Source: Bacteroidales bacterium (GTDB taxonomy: Bacteria > Bacteroidota > Bacteroidia > Bacteroidales > UBA932). From it: 51,970 bases of DNA. The notes beneath the pieces were generated by a model. It searched no databases. It was given only the letters and a program-made list of their open reading frames with translations, and was not told where the DNA came from. Numbering within the stretch: position 1 is the stretch's first letter; each line of letters starts with the position of its first letter. The position numbers and the translations under genes were made by a program. Of this stretch, positions 33,396 through 41,000 are shown one piece after another. Where the stretch lies: positions 1 through 51,970 of the forward strand of contig JAFZWC010000069.1 in NCBI GenBank assembly GCA_017617475.1. Reading direction: 5' to 3'.

Positions 33396-33515
33396 ATGAA
33401 AAAGAAAAACAAAAAGGCCAGGCGTCAGAACTGGCCGCGGGAACTGACCCTTCTGGATTTGATTCCCCAGGAAGAAATCGTCATTGAAATCACCATGATA
33501 CGGGTGTCGTGGTAG
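33396..33515 (+). CDS. Possible small basic protein, 39 aa
   Basis: An ATG-to-TAG frame 6 nt after the preceding stop. The product begins MKKKNKKARRQNWPRELTLL and ends in a hydrophobic-acidic tail (DLIPQEEIVIEITMIRVSW). Close spacing suggests translational coupling. The strongly basic start and acidic tail could be a small nucleic-acid or ribosome-binding protein, but this is only a guess. It may equally be a chance frame; no homolog is recognised. Confidence 0.3.
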   Translation: MKKKNKKARRQNWPRELTLLDLIPQEEIVIEITMIRVSW

Positions 33516-33533
33516 GTGGATGTAGGCCCTGGA

Positions 33534-33573
33534 CTGACAGAATGGCAGACCGGCACCGCTGGCAGGCATTTTG
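33534..33573 (+). promoter_or_regulatory. grpE-dnaJ promoter with candidate chaperone element (CTGNCA-N3-TGNCAG)
   Basis: CTGACAGAATGGCAG (33534-33548) is followed after exactly 21 nt by TTTG (33570-33573), the geometry seen at htpG. A degenerate second dyad (CGGCA-N4-TGGCAG) follows directly at about 33551-33565. The expected start is near 33577, 28 nt before grpE. An imperfect long inverted repeat also brackets the region (about 33517-33530 with 33582-33597). Confidence 0.5.
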
Positions 33574-33604
33574 ATAGGAAAAGGGCCGAAACATCCATTG
33601 TATC

Positions 33605-34183
33605 ATGGCAGATAAGAAGAAAAAGAATATAGAAGAAGCTATAGACGGAAAGAAGCTGGCTGCTCTGGAGGCCCGCATCGAGGGATTGAACGAACAGTTG
33701 GAAGAGGCCCGCGAGGCAACAGAGGCTGCCGAAAAGAAGGCCGAAGAGGCCGAAAAGAAGGCTGCCGATGCCAAGGCCGATTACCTCCGCCTGATGGCTG
33801 AATTTGACACCTTCCGCCGCCGTACGGCAGAGGAGAAGCTGGCTCTGGTGAGCTCGGCATCGGCCGACACCATCAAGGGCCTCCTTCCCATCCTGGACGA
33901 CTGCGAGATTGCCCTCGCCTCCCTGGAAAAGAGCACTGACAGCGAGGCCGCGAAGGAAGGGACCCAGATGATTTTCGGAAAACTTACGGCCTACCTGAAA
34001 GGGAAGGGTTTGGAGAGAATCGAGGCCAAAGGGGCCGATTTCGACACCGAGTTGCATGAGGCCGTCACCACATTCCCGGCTCCGTCCGAGGATTTGAAAG
34101 GCAAGGTGATAGACGTGGTGCAGACCGGTTACACCCTGGGAGACAAGGTGCTCCGGTATGCTAAAGTTGTTGTGGGAGCTTAA
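33605..34183 (+). CDS. grpE: GrpE, nucleotide exchange factor for DnaK
   Basis: A 192-residue cytoplasmic co-chaperone that releases ADP from DnaK. An N-terminal charged coiled coil (residues about 10-65, with repeated 'AEKKAEEAEKKA') leads to the conserved 'DYLRLMAEFDTFRRRTAEEK' helix and a C-terminal beta-wing ('ELHEAVTTFPAPSEDLKGKV', 'VVQTGYTLGDKVLRYAKVVV'). Length is typical. The dnaJ gene starts 3 nt downstream, and the pair is preceded by the CTGNCA-N3-TGNCAG element shared with htpG. dnaK itself is not in the window. The stop codon lies in the small palindrome AGCTTAAGCT. Confidence 0.95.
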   Translation: MADKKKKNIEEAIDGKKLAALEARIEGLNEQLEEAREATEAAEKKAEEAEKKAADAKADYLRLMAEFDTFRRRTAEEKLALVSSASADTIKGLLPILDDCEIALASLEKSTDSEAAKEGTQMIFGKLTAYLKGKGLERIEAKGADFDTELHEAVTTFPAPSEDLKGKVIDVVQTGYTLGDKVLRYAKVVVGA

Positions 34184-34186
34184 GCT

Positions 34187-35374
34187 ATGGCAAAAAGAGA
34201 TTACTACGAAGTTCTGGGAGTAGACAAAAAGGCTTCCGCAGACGAGATTAAGAGCGCCTACCGCAAGTTGGCGCTCAAATGGCATCCTGACCGTTGGGTA
34301 AACGGCTCCGATGCAGAGAAGAAAACGGCCGAAGAAAACTTCAAGGAAGCGGCCGAGGCGTATTCCATCCTCAGTGATCCGGACAAGCGCGCCAAGTACG
34401 ACCAGTTCGGCTTCGCGGCCGAGCAGATGGGCGGCGGCGCCGGAGGCTTCGACTTTGGCGGTATGGACATCAACGATTTCCTCCGCAATATCTTCGGCGG
34501 CAGCTTCGGCTTCGATTTCGGCGGCTTCGGCGGCAGCGGTTTCGGCGGTTTTGGGGCCCAGGATGCAGGCCAACGTGTAGTGAGAGGCCGCGACATCCGT
34601 ACCAGCGTCAAGCTCACCCTGGAAGAAATAGCCAACGGCTGCGAAAAAGAGATTTCCCTGGAGCGCGCCCGTCCCTGCCCGGATTGTAACGGAAAGGGCG
34701 CCAAGAGCGAGGCCGATATCAAAACCTGCCCCACCTGCGGTGGCCAGGGCCGGGTTCGCCAGCAGACGCGCAGCCTCTTCGGCGTAGGTTATACCATCGG
34801 CACTTGCCCCCAATGCCAGGGCGAAGGCAAGATAATCACCAATCCCTGCCGCCGTTGCAACGGCACCGGTCTGGAGCGCAAGCGGGAAATGGTGCGCGTG
34901 CGCATCCCTGCCGGCGTAGAGGACGGCATGCAGATTACCGTAAGGGGAGAGGGACACGCAGCTCCTCATGGCGGAACCAACGGAGACCTCCTGCTGGTTA
35001 TCAACGAGATACCGCACCCTCAGCTGCAGCGTGAAGGCAATAACCTCTTCTATACCCGCATCATTTCCGTGATGGACGCCATGCTGGGCTGCGAGATTTC
35101 GGTCCCTTGCCTGGACGGCAGCTATAAAGTAAAGGTGGAGCCGGGTACCCAGAGCGGCACTGTGGTCAAGTTGCGCGGAAAGGGCCTTCCCAGCGTGCAG
35201 GGTTACGGCCGCGGAACCGGTGACCTGTATGTCAAGTTCCAGGTGTGGGTGCCCCACAAGTTGTCCAAGAGTGAGAAGGACGCCCTGGAAAGCATGCGTA
35301 GCAGCTCCTCTTTCCAGCCGGATCTTACCCGCGAAGACAAGGCTACCTTCGACAAAGTGAAAAATATTTTCTAA
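34187..35374 (+). CDS. dnaJ: DnaJ, Hsp40 co-chaperone
   Basis: A 395-residue type I J-protein that stimulates DnaK ATPase and delivers unfolded clients. The J domain covers residues 1-70 with the HPD motif in 'KWHPDRW'. A Gly/Phe-rich linker follows (about 80-130, '[20 protein letters not shown]'). Four CxxCxGxG zinc repeats are visible ([24 protein letters not shown] and CRRCNGTG), then the C-terminal client-binding domains. All key residues are intact. The insert '[15 protein letters not shown]' after HPDRW is slightly longer than in E. coli. It is translated with grpE; the following rplS has its own promoter. Confidence 0.97.
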   Translation: MAKRDYYEVLGVDKKASADEIKSAYRKLALKWHPDRWVNGSDAEKKTAEENFKEAAEAYSILSDPDKRAKYDQFGFAAEQMGGGAGGFDFGGMDINDFLRNIFGGSFGFDFGGFGGSGFGGFGAQDAGQRVVRGRDIRTSVKLTLEEIANGCEKEISLERARPCPDCNGKGAKSEADIKTCPTCGGQGRVRQQTRSLFGVGYTIGTCPQCQGEGKIITNPCRRCNGTGLERKREMVRVRIPAGVEDGMQITVRGEGHAAPHGGTNGDLLLVINEIPHPQLQREGNNLFYTRIISVMDAMLGCEISVPCLDGSYKVKVEPGTQSGTVVKLRGKGLPSVQGYGRGTGDLYVKFQVWVPHKLSKSEKDALESMRSSSSFQPDLTREDKATFDKVKNIF

Positions 35375-35390
35375 ATTTTCCCGAAAAAGT

Positions 35391-35421
35391 TTTGGGATTT
35401 TTCAAAAAGATTGTATCTTTG
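35391..35421 (+). promoter_or_regulatory. Promoter of rplS (TTTG-N19-TATCTTTG)
   Basis: TTTG at 35391-35394 and TATCTTTG at 35414-35421, spacing 19 bp: a textbook Bacteroidetes promoter. It gives a leader of about 68 nt before rplS, with weak hairpins (for example GCAA/TTGC near 35462-35475) where autoregulation could act; no known L19 leader motif could be confirmed by eye. Confidence 0.8.
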
Positions 35422-35493
35422 CAGTCCCAAAATTAACGCAACCTCTTGTCAGGAGCCAAACCGCAATGTTGCACAAAGGATTAAGAAGAAATT

Positions 35494-35871
35494 ATGGATT
35501 TGATTAAAGTTGCAGAGCAGGCTTTCCAGAATGAGAAAGTTGCTTCCTACCCTGAGTTCAAGGCCGGTGACACCATCACCGTGACCTACAGAATCAAGGA
35601 AGGTGATAAGGAGAGACTTCAGAAGTTCCGCGGTGTCGTGATCCAGATCAGTGGTATGGACCCGTTCACCAAAACTTTCACCGTCCGCAAAATGGCCAGT
35701 GGCGTTGGTGTTGAGAGGATTTTCCCCTTCCAGAGCCCGTTCATTGACAGCATCGAGGTTAACAAGTATGGCAAGGTTCGCCGCGCCCGTATCTTCTACC
35801 TCCGCGACCTCACCGGTAAGAAGGCCCGCATCCGCGAGAAAGTCTACGCTGCTGAAAATAAGGAGGCCTAA
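35494..35871 (+). CDS. rplS: 50S ribosomal protein L19
   Basis: A 125-residue ribosomal protein at the interface with the small subunit. It shows 'FKAGDTITVTYRIKEGDKER', 'QKFRGVVIQISG', 'FTVRKMASGVGVERIFPFQS' and 'VRRARIFYLRDLTGKKARI', the full L19 core. Length and order are as usual in Bacteroidales. It is monocistronic in coding terms, but the tRNA-Arg gene begins only 18 nt downstream with a terminator after it, so both may be made from the rplS promoter. The stop codon lies in the loop of a short palindrome (GGCC/GGCC, 35865-35881). Confidence 0.98.
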   Translation: MDLIKVAEQAFQNEKVASYPEFKAGDTITVTYRIKEGDKERLQKFRGVVIQISGMDPFTKTFTVRKMASGVGVERIFPFQSPFIDSIEVNKYGKVRRARIFYLRDLTGKKARIREKVYAAENKEA

Positions 35872-35889
35872 TTAATTGGCCGACTAACT

Positions 35890-35963
35890 GGCTCCATAGC
35901 TCAATTGAATAGAGCATTTGACTACGGATCAAAAGGTTACAGGTTTGAGTCCTGTTGGAGTCA
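35890..35963 (+). tRNA. tRNA-Arg (anticodon ACG)
   Basis: A 74-nt cloverleaf. The acceptor GGCTCCA pairs with TGGAGTC (one G-U), the D-arm is GCTC/GAGC, the anticodon arm TTTGA-CTACGGA-TCAAA has anticodon ACG, and the T-arm is ACAGG/CCTGT. The discriminator is A and CCA is not encoded. After A34 deamination it would read CGU, CGC and CGA codons. Confidence 0.93.
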
Positions 35964-35964
35964 C

Positions 35965-35998
35965 AAAAAGCCCTTCGGATTTCCGAAGGGCTTTTTTG
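35965..35998 (+). terminator. Intrinsic terminator after tRNA-Arg
   Basis: AAAAAGCCCTTCGG pairs with CCGAAGGGCTTTTTT around a short ATTT loop, followed by a T-run. The stop codon of the convergent GH2 gene starts in the last bases, so it may serve both. Confidence 0.92.
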
Positions 35999-38395
35999 TT
36001 AGAATGTTTTCTTCAAGAGGGCTCTGTACTCCTTGAGGTTGAAGGGCGCTTCGCCGTACAGATAGTGGTTCTTAAGCTTCTCGCCACCCCTACCTGTGTA
36101 ATCAATCTTCAGGATTCCTTGGCCTGAAGGCAACGGGAGCCTGGCCATTATGACCCGGCCATTGGCTTCCACGCTGTATTTTCCCTTGAACACAACCTTG
36201 CCGCTCTTGACATCCGTTACCGTGACGGTGCCCTTAGCAGGCTCTCTGGTATCGTTGGTGACAATCAGGGGGCAGGCCCCGTCCACGGGGTCGTTAATCA
36301 GCGCGCACACGTCCTTCTGGGCATTGCGGATGAAATAGTAAGCCATCTTGGGGCTGTTGTACCAGTCCACTATGGCATCTGAGATGAGCGGCCAGCCGTC
36401 CCGGATGTTCCACCACAGCATTCCCGTATTGGGAGCGAACTTGCGGCCGCGGAACATTTCGATGAAATACTTCATGGCCTCGGCCTGCACGCTCTGGGAG
36501 GCGAAGATGAAATCGTCCAGATCAGTAGGAACCTCGCCGAAGAGAAGCCGTACCTGGTTGATCATCAGGTTATTCCTGTCGGGAGTATAGCCTTGTTCGC
36601 CGAAGATCCTGACGGCCTTGGTGAGCCAGTCTTCTTTCCAGCGGCGCTCCTTGACGTCGCTCCAGGGATAGACCGATTCCTTGGGGAACATCTTTTCCAG
36701 GCTCTCGCGGTTGGGCATTCCGTGATACCCTATCTCGCTGGCGAAAAGGCATTTGGCTTCGGTGTAGAAGGGCGCCTTGTAATAGCCTCTGGGTCCCCAG
36801 AGATGGTCTTCCGGCATGAAGCGGGTCTGGTTGCCCAGGGCATAGACTTCTTCGCTGTAGTACGGCGAACTGGGCAGATAGGGCCTGGTAGGGTCGCACT
36901 CGTAAAGGGCATGGGGGATAACCTCGCGGCTGATGACATCCCGGTTGGGGTCTATCATGAAATTCTTAAGGGACCAGGTGAGGGCCTGGTCGTTCTCGTT
37001 GTTGCCGGCCCAAAGAACGATGGAGGGATGCGTGCGCAATTTAACCACTATCGAACGGACTTCCTCCAGGATGGTCTTCTGGAAGTCCAGGTCCTGCGGA
37101 TACTGGGTGCAGCCCATGGCGAAGTCCTGCCACACCATGACGCCGTTTTCATCGCAAAGGTCGAAGAACGCATGGTCTTCGTAAACATTGCCGCCCCAGC
37201 AACGGAGCATGTTGCAGTTAAGGTCCGTGACTATGCCGAAGGCCTTCTCCAGATGCTGAGGGTCGCGGCTGTGGAGGGCGTCCATCGGCGTCCAGTTGCT
37301 GCCGTGGACATAGATTCGCTCGCCGTTGACAATAAAGCAGAGTTTTCCGGGATTGTCTTCCGTGTTGGTAGTGGTTCTCTCTAATTCTACTGTTCTGATT
37401 CCCAGGCGCTTGTGGCAGGAATCCACCTCCTTTCCGTCTTCCCTCAATATTCTGAGGGTAACGTCGTAGAGGGCGGGGGCTCCATATCCCCTGGGCCACC
37501 AGAATTCCACATCTTCCACGCTGATCTTCTCCCTTATGGCGTGCGTATAGATCTTCTTCGTGTAACGCACTTTGTCCTTGCCGTCCTTGCTTATTATGAC
37601 TTCGGCCTTCATTCTCCCGTTCTGGTACCTGGTGGGCAGGGTGATGGTGTAATCCAGGTATACCGAGGCGGTACGGGCGTCAAGGTCTATAGCATTGGTG
37701 TACCAGTGCGCGTCTACTATGTGCACCGGCGGCTTGACCTCGAGGGAAACACTTCTCCAAAGTCCGGCACTTACCAGCCTGGGCATGATATCCCAGCCGT
37801 AGGTATGGGGCGCTCTTCTGGCAAAGACCGATTCGGGCTGCGCGAAATTGAGGCTGATGGTAGGGGGAACACTCTTCCTGCCTTCCAGCACGGAGGAACG
37901 GATGTAAACCTCCAGGAGATTGTCCCCACCGGGAGCGGCCAGCGCCTCACTAACATCGAAGCGGTGCTCAATAAGCATGTTGGATGCACTTCCCACGTGG
38001 ATTCCGTTGAGGTAGACGTCGGCAAAGCAGTCTATTCCGCCGAAATGCAGGTATAAATCATCCTCCTTAGCAAAATCCGGGCTTTTGAAATGCCGGCTGT
38101 ACCGCCATTGGTATCCCTCATACGGGCGAAGAAGATACACGTTGCTCCCGATTTCCGGTTCTTCAATAAGGCCGGCGGCCAGTAAATCCAGTTCCACGTT
38201 GCCCGGTACGGTGGCCGGGATGGTATTGTAACGGATTCCTGTCATCCCGTCCGGGGAAGTGACGGCCGTTCTGCCCTGCTCCCAGTAATCCAGCGTCCAG
38301 GAGCCGTCCAGGGAATGATTATCGGCCTTGCACGGCGAAATGGATGCCAGCAGGAGTCCTCCTATAAGGAGCGATGTAAGTGGAGAGTGGTTCAT
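35999..38395 (-). CDS. Glycoside hydrolase family 2, beta-mannosidase-like, secreted
   Basis: A 798-residue exported enzyme; ATG at 38393-38395 followed by the signal peptide MNHSPLTSLLIGGLLLASIS. The order is sugar-binding jelly-roll (about 20-190), Ig-like domain, then a TIM barrel. Barrel motifs are 'YVHGSNWTPMDALHSRD', 'MLRCWGGNVYEDHAFFDLCD' and 'HPSIVLWAGNNENDQ', with the acid/base Glu in NEN; the nucleophile Glu is probably in 'FASEIGYHGMPN'. The RCWGGNxYE and NNEN pattern favours exo-beta-mannosidase over beta-galactosidase. It likely trims mannosides released from glycans or glycoproteins. No SusCD pair is near. It is convergent with the tRNA gene. Confidence 0.88.
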   Translation of the reverse strand: MNHSPLTSLLIGGLLLASISPCKADNHSLDGSWTLDYWEQGRTAVTSPDGMTGIRYNTIPATVPGNVELDLLAAGLIEEPEIGSNVYLLRPYEGYQWRYSRHFKSPDFAKEDDLYLHFGGIDCFADVYLNGIHVGSASNMLIEHRFDVSEALAAPGGDNLLEVYIRSSVLEGRKSVPPTISLNFAQPESVFARRAPHTYGWDIMPRLVSAGLWRSVSLEVKPPVHIVDAHWYTNAIDLDARTASVYLDYTITLPTRYQNGRMKAEVIISKDGKDKVRYTKKIYTHAIREKISVEDVEFWWPRGYGAPALYDVTLRILREDGKEVDSCHKRLGIRTVELERTTTNTEDNPGKLCFIVNGERIYVHGSNWTPMDALHSRDPQHLEKAFGIVTDLNCNMLRCWGGNVYEDHAFFDLCDENGVMVWQDFAMGCTQYPQDLDFQKTILEEVRSIVVKLRTHPSIVLWAGNNENDQALTWSLKNFMIDPNRDVISREVIPHALYECDPTRPYLPSSPYYSEEVYALGNQTRFMPEDHLWGPRGYYKAPFYTEAKCLFASEIGYHGMPNRESLEKMFPKESVYPWSDVKERRWKEDWLTKAVRIFGEQGYTPDRNNLMINQVRLLFGEVPTDLDDFIFASQSVQAEAMKYFIEMFRGRKFAPNTGMLWWNIRDGWPLISDAIVDWYNSPKMAYYFIRNAQKDVCALINDPVDGACPLIVTNDTREPAKGTVTVTDVKSGKVVFKGKYSVEANGRVIMARLPLPSGQGILKIDYTGRGGEKLKNHYLYGEAPFNLKEYRALLKKTF

Positions 38396-38434
38396 TAGTC
38401 CAGTGTTTGTCTGGTAAAAATACAAATTATCCCG

Positions 38435-39328
38435 TTAACCGACAAGGCGTATGAAACGGTTGTTCTCCGTGAGGATGTTAATAAACGCCTCTGTTGACTT
38501 CTTCTTATATGTCCCTTTGAGGCAATGGTAGCAGCCCAGCATCCGGCTTTCCGGGTGGTCGATGGGGATGGCCGTCAGTTCCGGGATGTCCTGAACCGCT
38601 TCGCCTGAGAGGATGGTAAGCAGGGGACTGGAGCGTACCAAATCCAGAATGGCGTGGATGCTGTTGTTTTCCAGCCGGATGTCCAGGTCTACGTCATGTG
38701 CAAACAAAACGGATTCCAGCATATCGCGGGCCTGCAATCCCTTGAAAGGCAGGGCAAGGGGATATCGGCCCAAAGCACCTACAGGAACAGGGCTTTCGCA
38801 GTCTCTGAGTTCATCTTTCCGGCCGATCAGGCATAGTCTGTTGTCGAAAAGAAGCTTGGAATCAATTCTGTCGTCGCTGATGGAGGACTTGTATGCCAGG
38901 GCGATATCCAGTTCCCTGTCCAGCAGTTTCTGCTGCAGTTCGGCCCAGGATGCGCTGACCAGGCGGAGACGGACATGCGGAAACTGCCTGTAGAAATCCA
39001 GGATAGACCTGATAAGTAAAGGGCTGAAGGAATAGGTGGAACCTACGCTCAGGGTGCCCGTGTGCAGATTCTTCACATCCCGGATTTTGTCGGCACAGAC
39101 CTCTGCTTCCTCCAATATCTTGACGGCATGTGGGAGAAACTGCTCCCCATAGTCGCTTAGGGCCACGTGGCGGGTGTCACGGGTGAGCAGTTCCACTCCA
39201 AGTTCCTCCTCCAGCTTCCGGATTTGCTGGGAAATGGTACTCTGCGTGATGTACAAAGACTTGGAGGCCAGGGAATAGCTCTTGAGCCGCCCCACTTCTA
39301 CAAAATATTTCAGTTGACGTAACTCCAT
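38435..39328 (-). CDS. LysR-family transcriptional regulator
   Basis: A 297-residue regulator; the ATG at 39326-39328 (MELRQLKYFVEVGRLKSYSL) is chosen because homology begins there. The winged helix-turn-helix covers residues 1-60 ('ASKSLYITQSTISQQIRKLE', then 'EELGVELLTRDTRHVALSDYG'). The effector-binding domain follows (about 90-290). It is divergent from the DASS anion transporter gene, with its own -7 box at 39349-39356 and a TCGATA-N14-TATCGA dyad in between. In the usual LysR arrangement it would autoregulate and activate the transporter-peptidase operon in response to the transported acid. The effector is unknown. Confidence 0.93.
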   Translation of the reverse strand: MELRQLKYFVEVGRLKSYSLASKSLYITQSTISQQIRKLEEELGVELLTRDTRHVALSDYGEQFLPHAVKILEEAEVCADKIRDVKNLHTGTLSVGSTYSFSPLLIRSILDFYRQFPHVRLRLVSASWAELQQKLLDRELDIALAYKSSISDDRIDSKLLFDNRLCLIGRKDELRDCESPVPVGALGRYPLALPFKGLQARDMLESVLFAHDVDLDIRLENNSIHAILDLVRSSPLLTILSGEAVQDIPELTAIPIDHPESRMLGCYHCLKGTYKKKSTEAFINILTENNRFIRLVG

Positions 39329-39348
39329 AATAATAGGCTTCTTACTCA

Positions 39349-39356
39349 CAAAGATA
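39349..39356 (-). promoter_or_regulatory. -7 promoter box of the LysR gene
   Basis: The minus strand reads TATCTTTG, ending 20 nt before the start codon at 39328. Confidence 0.55.
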
Positions 39357-39368
39357 GCTTTATTTATC

Positions 39369-39394
39369 GATATTGCCTAATAATTCTATCGAAA
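39369..39394. promoter_or_regulatory. Candidate LysR operator dyad (TCGATA-N14-TATCGA)
   Basis: A 6-bp inverted repeat in the LysR-transporter divergent gap, just upstream of the regulator -7 box and about 40 bp upstream of the transporter -7 box. The position suits autorepression plus activation; the half-sites depart from the strict T-N11-A form. Confidence 0.4.
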
Positions 39395-39434
39395 CAAACC
39401 ATATTCATCAATAAAAAGGGGCCGATAATCTGTC

Positions 39435-39442
39435 TACCTTTG
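39435..39442 (+). promoter_or_regulatory. -7 promoter box of the DASS transporter gene
   Basis: TACCTTTG matches TAnnTTTG and ends 28 nt before the start codon. No -33 TTTG is present at 19 bp, which suits a promoter that needs an activator. Confidence 0.5.
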
Positions 39443-39470
39443 CCGCCGTAACAATAAACAGCACTGTACT

Positions 39471-40976
39471 ATGTTCAAAAGTTTCGTAGGTTTCAATCTG
39501 GTAGAAGAGATGCACAAGTTGCGTCAAAACAAATATTTCAACCCGGGGAATTGGAAGAAGAAAACCCTCGGTTACCTTTTCGTCGCCATCGTCTTCCTGG
39601 TGGTGTGGTTCCTGCCGACGGAAACCTTCGGAATGGAGGGCCTGACTCAGGTTCAGCAAAGGATTATTGCCATTTTCATCTACGCTACGCTCATGTGGGT
39701 AATGGAACTGGTTCCGGCCTGGGCCACCTCGGTCTCCATCATGGTGCTTCTGCTGCTGTTCGCATCGGATTCCGGCATCAAGTGGCTGTGCAATCCGGAA
39801 TCGGCCAGCCATCTCCTGAGCTACAAGCAGGTGATGGCCAGTTTTGCCGATCCCGTGGTGATGCTTTTCATCGGCGGCTTCGTGCTGGCCATTGCAACCA
39901 CCAAGACAGGCCTGGACGTATACCTTGCCCGGGTGCTGCTCACCCCGTTCGGAAAGAAGAGCGAGAACATCCTGCTGGGTTTCATGCTGGTGACGGCCCT
40001 CTTCTCCATGTTCATAAGCAACACGGCCACCACGGCCATGATGCTCACTTTCCTTACGCCCGTGTTCAAGCAACTTCCGGAGGCCGGTAAGGGAAGGATT
40101 GCCATGGCGCTGAGCATCCCCATCGCCGCCAACCTGGGCGGGATGGGAACCCCCATCGGCACGCCCCCCAACACCATCGCCCTTAAATACCTGAACGACC
40201 CGGATGGCCTTAACATGGGCATCGGCTTCGGCCAGTGGATGCTTTTCATGGTGCCGATGGTGGTCATTGCCATTGTGATTGCCTGGATCATTCTCAAAAA
40301 GATCTTCCCTTTCACCCAGAAGACCATCGAGCTCAAGATAGACGGTGAAATGAAGCGTGGCGGGAAAACCACCCTGGTGATTGTGACCATGGCGGTCACC
40401 ATCCTCCTCTGGATGATGGATACCGTTACCGGAATCAATACCTACACGGTGGCCCTGATTCCCTTTGCGGTGTTCGCTATGGCCGGAATCATCTCCAAAT
40501 ACGACCTGGAGGAAATCAACTGGTCGGTCATCTGGATGGTCGCGGGCGGTTTTGCCCTGGGTTATGCCATGAACGGTTCCGGACTGGCGGCCCTCTTCAT
40601 CAAGGCCATTCCCTTCGGCGAATTCTCTCCCATCCTGATCCTGGTCCTGTCCGGACTCATCTGCTACGGACTTTCCAACCTGATTTCCCATTCGGCCACG
40701 GCGGCGCTCATCATGCCCATTCTGGTGGTGGTCTGCACGGCAATGGGTGACAAACTCGCGGTTATCGGCGGTTCCACGACCGTTCTCATAGGCGTGGCCA
40801 TCGCTTCCAGCAGCGCCATGATCCTGCCCATCTCCACCCCGCCCAATGCCCTGGCCTACGCCACCAACCTGGTGCAGCAGAAAGACATGGCCAAGATGGG
40901 TGCCATCATGGGTGTCATAAGCATGGTGCTGGGATATCTGATCCTGATGGGTGCAAGGACCCTGGGTATTGTGTAA
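39471..40976 (+). CDS. DASS/SLC13-family sodium-coupled anion transporter
   Basis: A 501-residue inner-membrane carrier of the divalent anion:Na+ symporter family, which takes up dicarboxylates, tricarboxylates or sulfate. About 11-12 membrane segments are present. The signature is seen twice: 'MFISNTATTAMML' with 'GTPIGTPPNTIA' in the first half, and 'SHSATAALIMPI' with 'ILPISTPPNALAYA' in the second. These SNT and TPPN motifs bind sodium and substrate, and both are intact. Dicarboxylate (succinate-type) transport is most likely from the motifs but not certain. It is divergent from a LysR regulator and followed after 24 bp by an M49-like gene, probably in one operon. Confidence 0.92.
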   Translation: MFKSFVGFNLVEEMHKLRQNKYFNPGNWKKKTLGYLFVAIVFLVVWFLPTETFGMEGLTQVQQRIIAIFIYATLMWVMELVPAWATSVSIMVLLLLFASDSGIKWLCNPESASHLLSYKQVMASFADPVVMLFIGGFVLAIATTKTGLDVYLARVLLTPFGKKSENILLGFMLVTALFSMFISNTATTAMMLTFLTPVFKQLPEAGKGRIAMALSIPIAANLGGMGTPIGTPPNTIALKYLNDPDGLNMGIGFGQWMLFMVPMVVIAIVIAWIILKKIFPFTQKTIELKIDGEMKRGGKTTLVIVTMAVTILLWMMDTVTGINTYTVALIPFAVFAMAGIISKYDLEEINWSVIWMVAGGFALGYAMNGSGLAALFIKAIPFGEFSPILILVLSGLICYGLSNLISHSATAALIMPILVVVCTAMGDKLAVIGGSTTVLIGVAIASSSAMILPISTPPNALAYATNLVQQKDMAKMGAIMGVISMVLGYLILMGARTLGIV

Positions 40977-41000
40977 CGACGATTATAGAGAATTAACCAT

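Noticed and set aside
35425..35493. Known L19 ribosomal-protein leader RNA
   Set aside because: Only weak 3-4-bp stems are visible; without a covariance-model search there is no basis for the call.
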